A DNA stretch of 64,000 nucleotides, from positions 419,916 to 483,915 of the forward strand of contig UBTF01000012.1 in the NCBI GenBank assembly GCA_900468285.1, read 5' to 3'. This document shows positions 63,254 to 64,000 of this stretch, in pieces. The translations under genes were made by a program, and so were the position numbers. This DNA comes from Hyphomicrobiales bacterium. GTDB taxonomy: Bacteria; Pseudomonadota; Alphaproteobacteria; Rhizobiales; Rhizobiaceae. How positions within the stretch are numbered: the first letter of the stretch is position 1; every line of letters starts with the position of its first letter. The notes beneath the pieces are model-generated. The model did no database searches, had not been told where the DNA came from, and saw only the letters and a program-made list of their open reading frames with translations.

Positions 63254-63380
63254 CTACCTCTATGGCTGGGGAGGCTCTGACGTATGTCCAAGGCAAACGC
63301 CTAAAGGTCAGGGTGGTCGTCCTTGTACGGCTTACGAACTCCCCGGCCACCAGAGGCCCGTTTCCTCCGGTGGTCGCTTC
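63254..63380 (+). ncRNA. Structured RNA-like element, copy 2 (C4-like architecture)
   Basis: The same stems as copy 1 are kept: 63263-63273 with 63339-63349, extended by CCTCT/AGAGG (63257-63261 with 63352-63356); CTCTGAC (63275-63281) with GTCAGGG (63307-63313); AGGC/GCCT (63291-63294 with 63299-63302). A change of C to T keeps pairing (G-T), while the hairpin loop is free to differ (TTATC to AAAC). An alternative hairpin, CCACC-GAGG with CCTC-GGTGG, uses the same 3' arm. It ends 65 bases before the small membrane protein gene. Confidence 0.65.
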
Positions 63381-63445
63381 CGTTTCGACAGGAACCTCGG
63401 CCTGCGGCGCCTGTCCGCGCATGGCCGTTGCAATGGGGAAATGCG

Positions 63446-63733
63446 ATGGAGAATTACAGTATCTGGGCCGATCTTCTGCACACATTCCGGATGATGTCGG
63501 ATGGGGTAAAGATTTCGCTGATCTACATGCCCTGTGTCTTCGCCCTTGGCTTCGCCGGGCTTTACATGCACCACCTGCGCCGGGCCAACAAAGCAGAGCT
63601 ACCGGATTCGAGGCCCTACATGATCCTGCCACCCGACAAGCTCTTGCGGCGTGAGCCCGAGGATGCGCGAGCCAGAGCCCTACGCAAACTGGACGCCTAC
63701 ATCGCCGCCGCAGACCGCCCTCGCAAGGAATAA
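63446..63733 (+). CDS. Small membrane protein (95 aa) downstream of RNA-like elements
   Basis: ATG 63446 follows GGGGA at 6 bases. The protein starts MENYSIWADLLHTFRMMSDG, has one membrane helix (about residues 23-43, ISLIYMPCVFALGFAGLYMHH) and a basic, Arg-rich cytoplasmic tail with LRREPEDARARALRKLDAYI. I recall similar rhizobial proteins with an LLHTF start but no function. Its position directly after the structured RNA copy suggests regulation by it. Confidence 0.75.
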   Translation: MENYSIWADLLHTFRMMSDGVKISLIYMPCVFALGFAGLYMHHLRRANKAELPDSRPYMILPPDKLLRREPEDARARALRKLDAYIAAADRPRKE

Positions 63734-63768
63734 GCACGGACGGCGTTTTGTTGACAGAGTAGAGCAGA

Positions 63769-63830
63769 TTGGATTGGAGCGGATTGGATTGGAGCGCAGC
63801 GGACTGAATTGAATTAGATCGGACCCGGAG
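63769..63830. repeat. Short tandem repeat of a 15-base unit
   Basis: GATTGGATTGGAGCG is repeated twice in tandem, followed by decayed copies (GACTGAATTGAATTAGATCGG). It lies between the small membrane protein gene and the RIME-like element and carries no gene. Confidence 0.7.
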
Positions 63831-63859
63831 CTCAGTCCCACCCACCACCACTCACGGTC

Positions 63860-64000
63860 GTCACCCCGGACTTGATCCGGGGCCCAGCGATCCGACGTCT
63901 GTCGGATCAAGAGACTCTCTTCAACCAAAAGACGACATCCGTTTGATAAAGCGCCTCCTCTCAGCCCAAAGACTTGGGCTGGCTGGATTCCGGCTCAAGG
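63860..64000. repeat. RIME-like element, second copy, cut by the window edge
   Basis: GTCACCCCGGACTTGATCCGGGG and the later AAGACTTGGGCTGGCTGGATTCCGGCTCA repeat the layout found at 48445-48557 (there with GTCACCCCGC and CGACTTGGGCTGACTGGATTCC). The two copies share the hairpin ends but differ in the middle, as expected for a mosaic element. Confidence 0.75.

Larger units (their letters stand above)
62793..63445. other. Gene-free region holding two RNA-like elements
   Basis: This 653-base stretch has no supported protein gene. It contains two diverged copies of a structured element (separate entries), a hairpin CTCAGCCA/TGGCTGAG around 63200-63225, and a short TCCTATGGTTGCA repeat at 62851 and 63110 that precedes each copy. 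Confidence 0.6.

Noticed and set aside
63165..63851. Leftward and rightward frames across the RNA-like element copy 2
   Set aside because: The frames are not conserved between the two copies, whereas the base-paired stems are; a structural role explains the repeat better.

Overview
This GC-rich, gene-dense window looks like a piece of the main chromosome of an Agrobacterium-type member of the Rhizobiales. The best single argument is the gene at 30638-31066. Its protein is, as far as I can recall, almost the textbook Ros repressor of A. tumefaciens, with zinc ligands C79, C82, H92 and H97. The dmeRF metal-efflux pair, a DivJ-like kinase five genes from ros, many Rhizobiales-typical DUF genes and RIME-like intergenic palindromes agree with this. 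No rRNA, tRNA, CRISPR array, insertion sequence or integrase was seen.

Layout. 0-5.7 kb: the start of selO; a di-heme cytochrome c gene broken by a one-base frameshift, facing a shortened paralogue that has lost its heme ligand; a GH32 fructosidase; two small proteins. 5.7-9 kb: a copper operon copA-cueR-copZ with a recognisable MerR-type promoter. 9-19.9 kb: a lipoprotein, a RelB/YafQ-type toxin-antitoxin pair, a class D beta-lactamase with an altered KTG box, a YcgN-like protein, a class A penicillin-binding protein, an AT-richer pair of SMI1/KNR4 and DUF6892-like genes, a sorbosone-dehydrogenase-like lipoprotein and DUF1214/DUF1254 proteins.

20-31 kb: a DUF2336 protein, a chemoreceptor with its own CheW, the DivJ-like kinase overlapping a peptidoglycan-binding membrane protein, DUF5330, SufE, DUF6456 with a stand-alone DnaA-type DNA-binding domain, and ros. 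31.5-37.4 kb: a complete seven-gene mrpABCDEFG Na+/H+ antiporter operon with mostly 4-base overlaps. 37.6-48.4 kb: mainly housekeeping and stress genes (MsrB, rhodanese/FtrA, acetyltransferase, HlyIII family, Usp, VOC, AI-2E exporter family, deacetylase, DapA family, DUF930, oligopeptidase B). 49.2-52.3 kb: a three-gene quaternary-amine ABC importer.

53-64 kb is more accessory. It holds dmeRF, an orphan divalent-metal MerR regulator, a MarR-SDR pair with a palindromic operator, and a TetR regulator facing a doxX-flavodoxin operon with a near-consensus promoter that carries a palindrome. It also holds several small or unknown proteins, scattered fragments of a short repeat, and two diverged copies of a well-structured RNA-like element (62.9-63.4 kb) just upstream of a small membrane protein gene. 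That RNA pair is the most interesting unexplained structure here. RIME-like palindromes occur at 48.4-48.7 kb and at the right edge.
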